A stretch of DNA of 64,000 bases from Mucilaginibacter sp. 14171R-50 (GTDB lineage Bacteria > Bacteroidota > Bacteroidia > Sphingobacteriales > Sphingobacteriaceae), in contig NZ_CP048115.1 in NCBI RefSeq assembly GCF_010093045.1, forward strand, positions 186,001 to 250,000, written 5' to 3'. The notes below the pieces were generated by a model. It had not been told where the DNA came from. It searched no databases and saw only the letters and a program-made list of their open reading frames with translations. Below, piece after piece: positions 63,888 to 64,000 of this stretch; position 1 is the stretch's first letter, and each line of letters begins with the position of its first letter. A program made the translations under genes and the position numbers.

Positions 63888-64000
63888 GCGGACAATTGGC
63901 TTATTTTTTCAACCAGGTCGGCCAGGCGGCTGCTGTAACCCATCTCGTTATCGTACCAGCCCACCACTTTTACCAATCCGCCAACTATCGATGTTAACTG
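63884..64000 (-). CDS. gapA: Glyceraldehyde-3-phosphate dehydrogenase (C-terminal end only)
   Basis: The last 38 codons of a gene that continues beyond the right edge. [20 protein letters not shown] then [10 protein letters not shown] is the unmistakable GAPDH C-terminus, including the WYDNE motif. The stop TGA overlaps the start of the GNAT gene by four bases (ATGA), implying coupled translation and grouping gap with pgk downstream. Confidence 0.93.
   Translation of the reverse strand, partial: QLTSIVGGLVKVVGWYDNEMGYSSRLADLVEKISQLSA

Overview
The window is a chromosomal stretch of a Bacteroidota bacterium, most likely family Sphingobacteriaceae (Mucilaginibacter- or Pedobacter-like). The basis is gene content: FtsL_2-type division protein, eukaryote-like NADP isocitrate dehydrogenase and class Ia ribonucleotide reductase, Hc1-like histone, DUF5020, GH32, a serine-palmitoyltransferase-like enzyme. 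Several starts are preceded by the Bacteroidota -7 box TAnnTTTG, and most lack a Shine-Dalgarno sequence. No tRNA, rRNA, transposase, prophage or CRISPR array was seen.

Layout. 1-5.7 kb: end of a mannose-6-phosphate isomerase gene, icd, an outer-membrane-like protein, dnaX flanked by two very acidic small proteins. 5.7-7.8 kb: rpsF-rpsR-rplI with a textbook Bacteroidota promoter, then mtgA. 7.8-24.9 kb: mixed housekeeping and envelope genes (cyclic-nucleotide phosphodiesterase-like MBL enzyme, AI-2E permease, ligA, Gfo/Idh, EEP hydrolase, a VWA-like membrane protein, dapA, UbiD, TauE/SafE, SDF symporter). 25-28.3 kb: sucD, a serine beta-lactamase-family hydrolase between two copies of a REP-like repeat, msrB. 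28.3-32.6 kb: nrdB-nrdA behind a long leader. 32.8-33.4 kb: a four-unit 151-bp tandem repeat. 33.5-38.7 kb: fabG, Hc1-like histone, a regulator-like membrane protein, a DUF5020 protein, an AOS-family PLP enzyme. 38.7-55.3 kb: a full division and cell wall (dcw) cluster, all on the minus strand, in order mraZ-rsmH-ftsL-ftsI-murE-mraY-murD-(four-helix bundle gene)-ftsW-murG-murC-ftsQ-ftsA-ftsZ, with an MraZ-type operator in front. 55.4-64 kb: purU, a MORN/TonB-C-like protein, GH32, VOC, a CocE-type hydrolase, a DUF2314 lipoprotein, and the gap-GNAT-pgk glycolytic group.

The most unusual signal is not a gene. Many gaps between genes hold short phrases repeated with small variations, different in vocabulary from gap to gap, and often paired with their own reverse complement either in the same gap or on the far side of one gene. 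They fill gaps inside the otherwise tightly overlapping dcw cluster, merge with stop codons, start codons and terminators, and an inverted pair of one family brackets the lone four-helix bundle gene inserted between ftsW and murD. Dispersed REP-like palindromes and the tandem array belong to the same general picture of active small-repeat spread in noncoding DNA.

Metabolically the window joins DAP synthesis (dapA) to a MurE whose DNPR motif predicts meso-DAP use, the lipid II pathway (murE, mraY, murD, murG, murC) to septal synthesis (ftsW, ftsI) and to the FtsZ/FtsA/FtsQ ring, and deoxynucleotide supply (nrdAB) to replication (dnaX, ligA).
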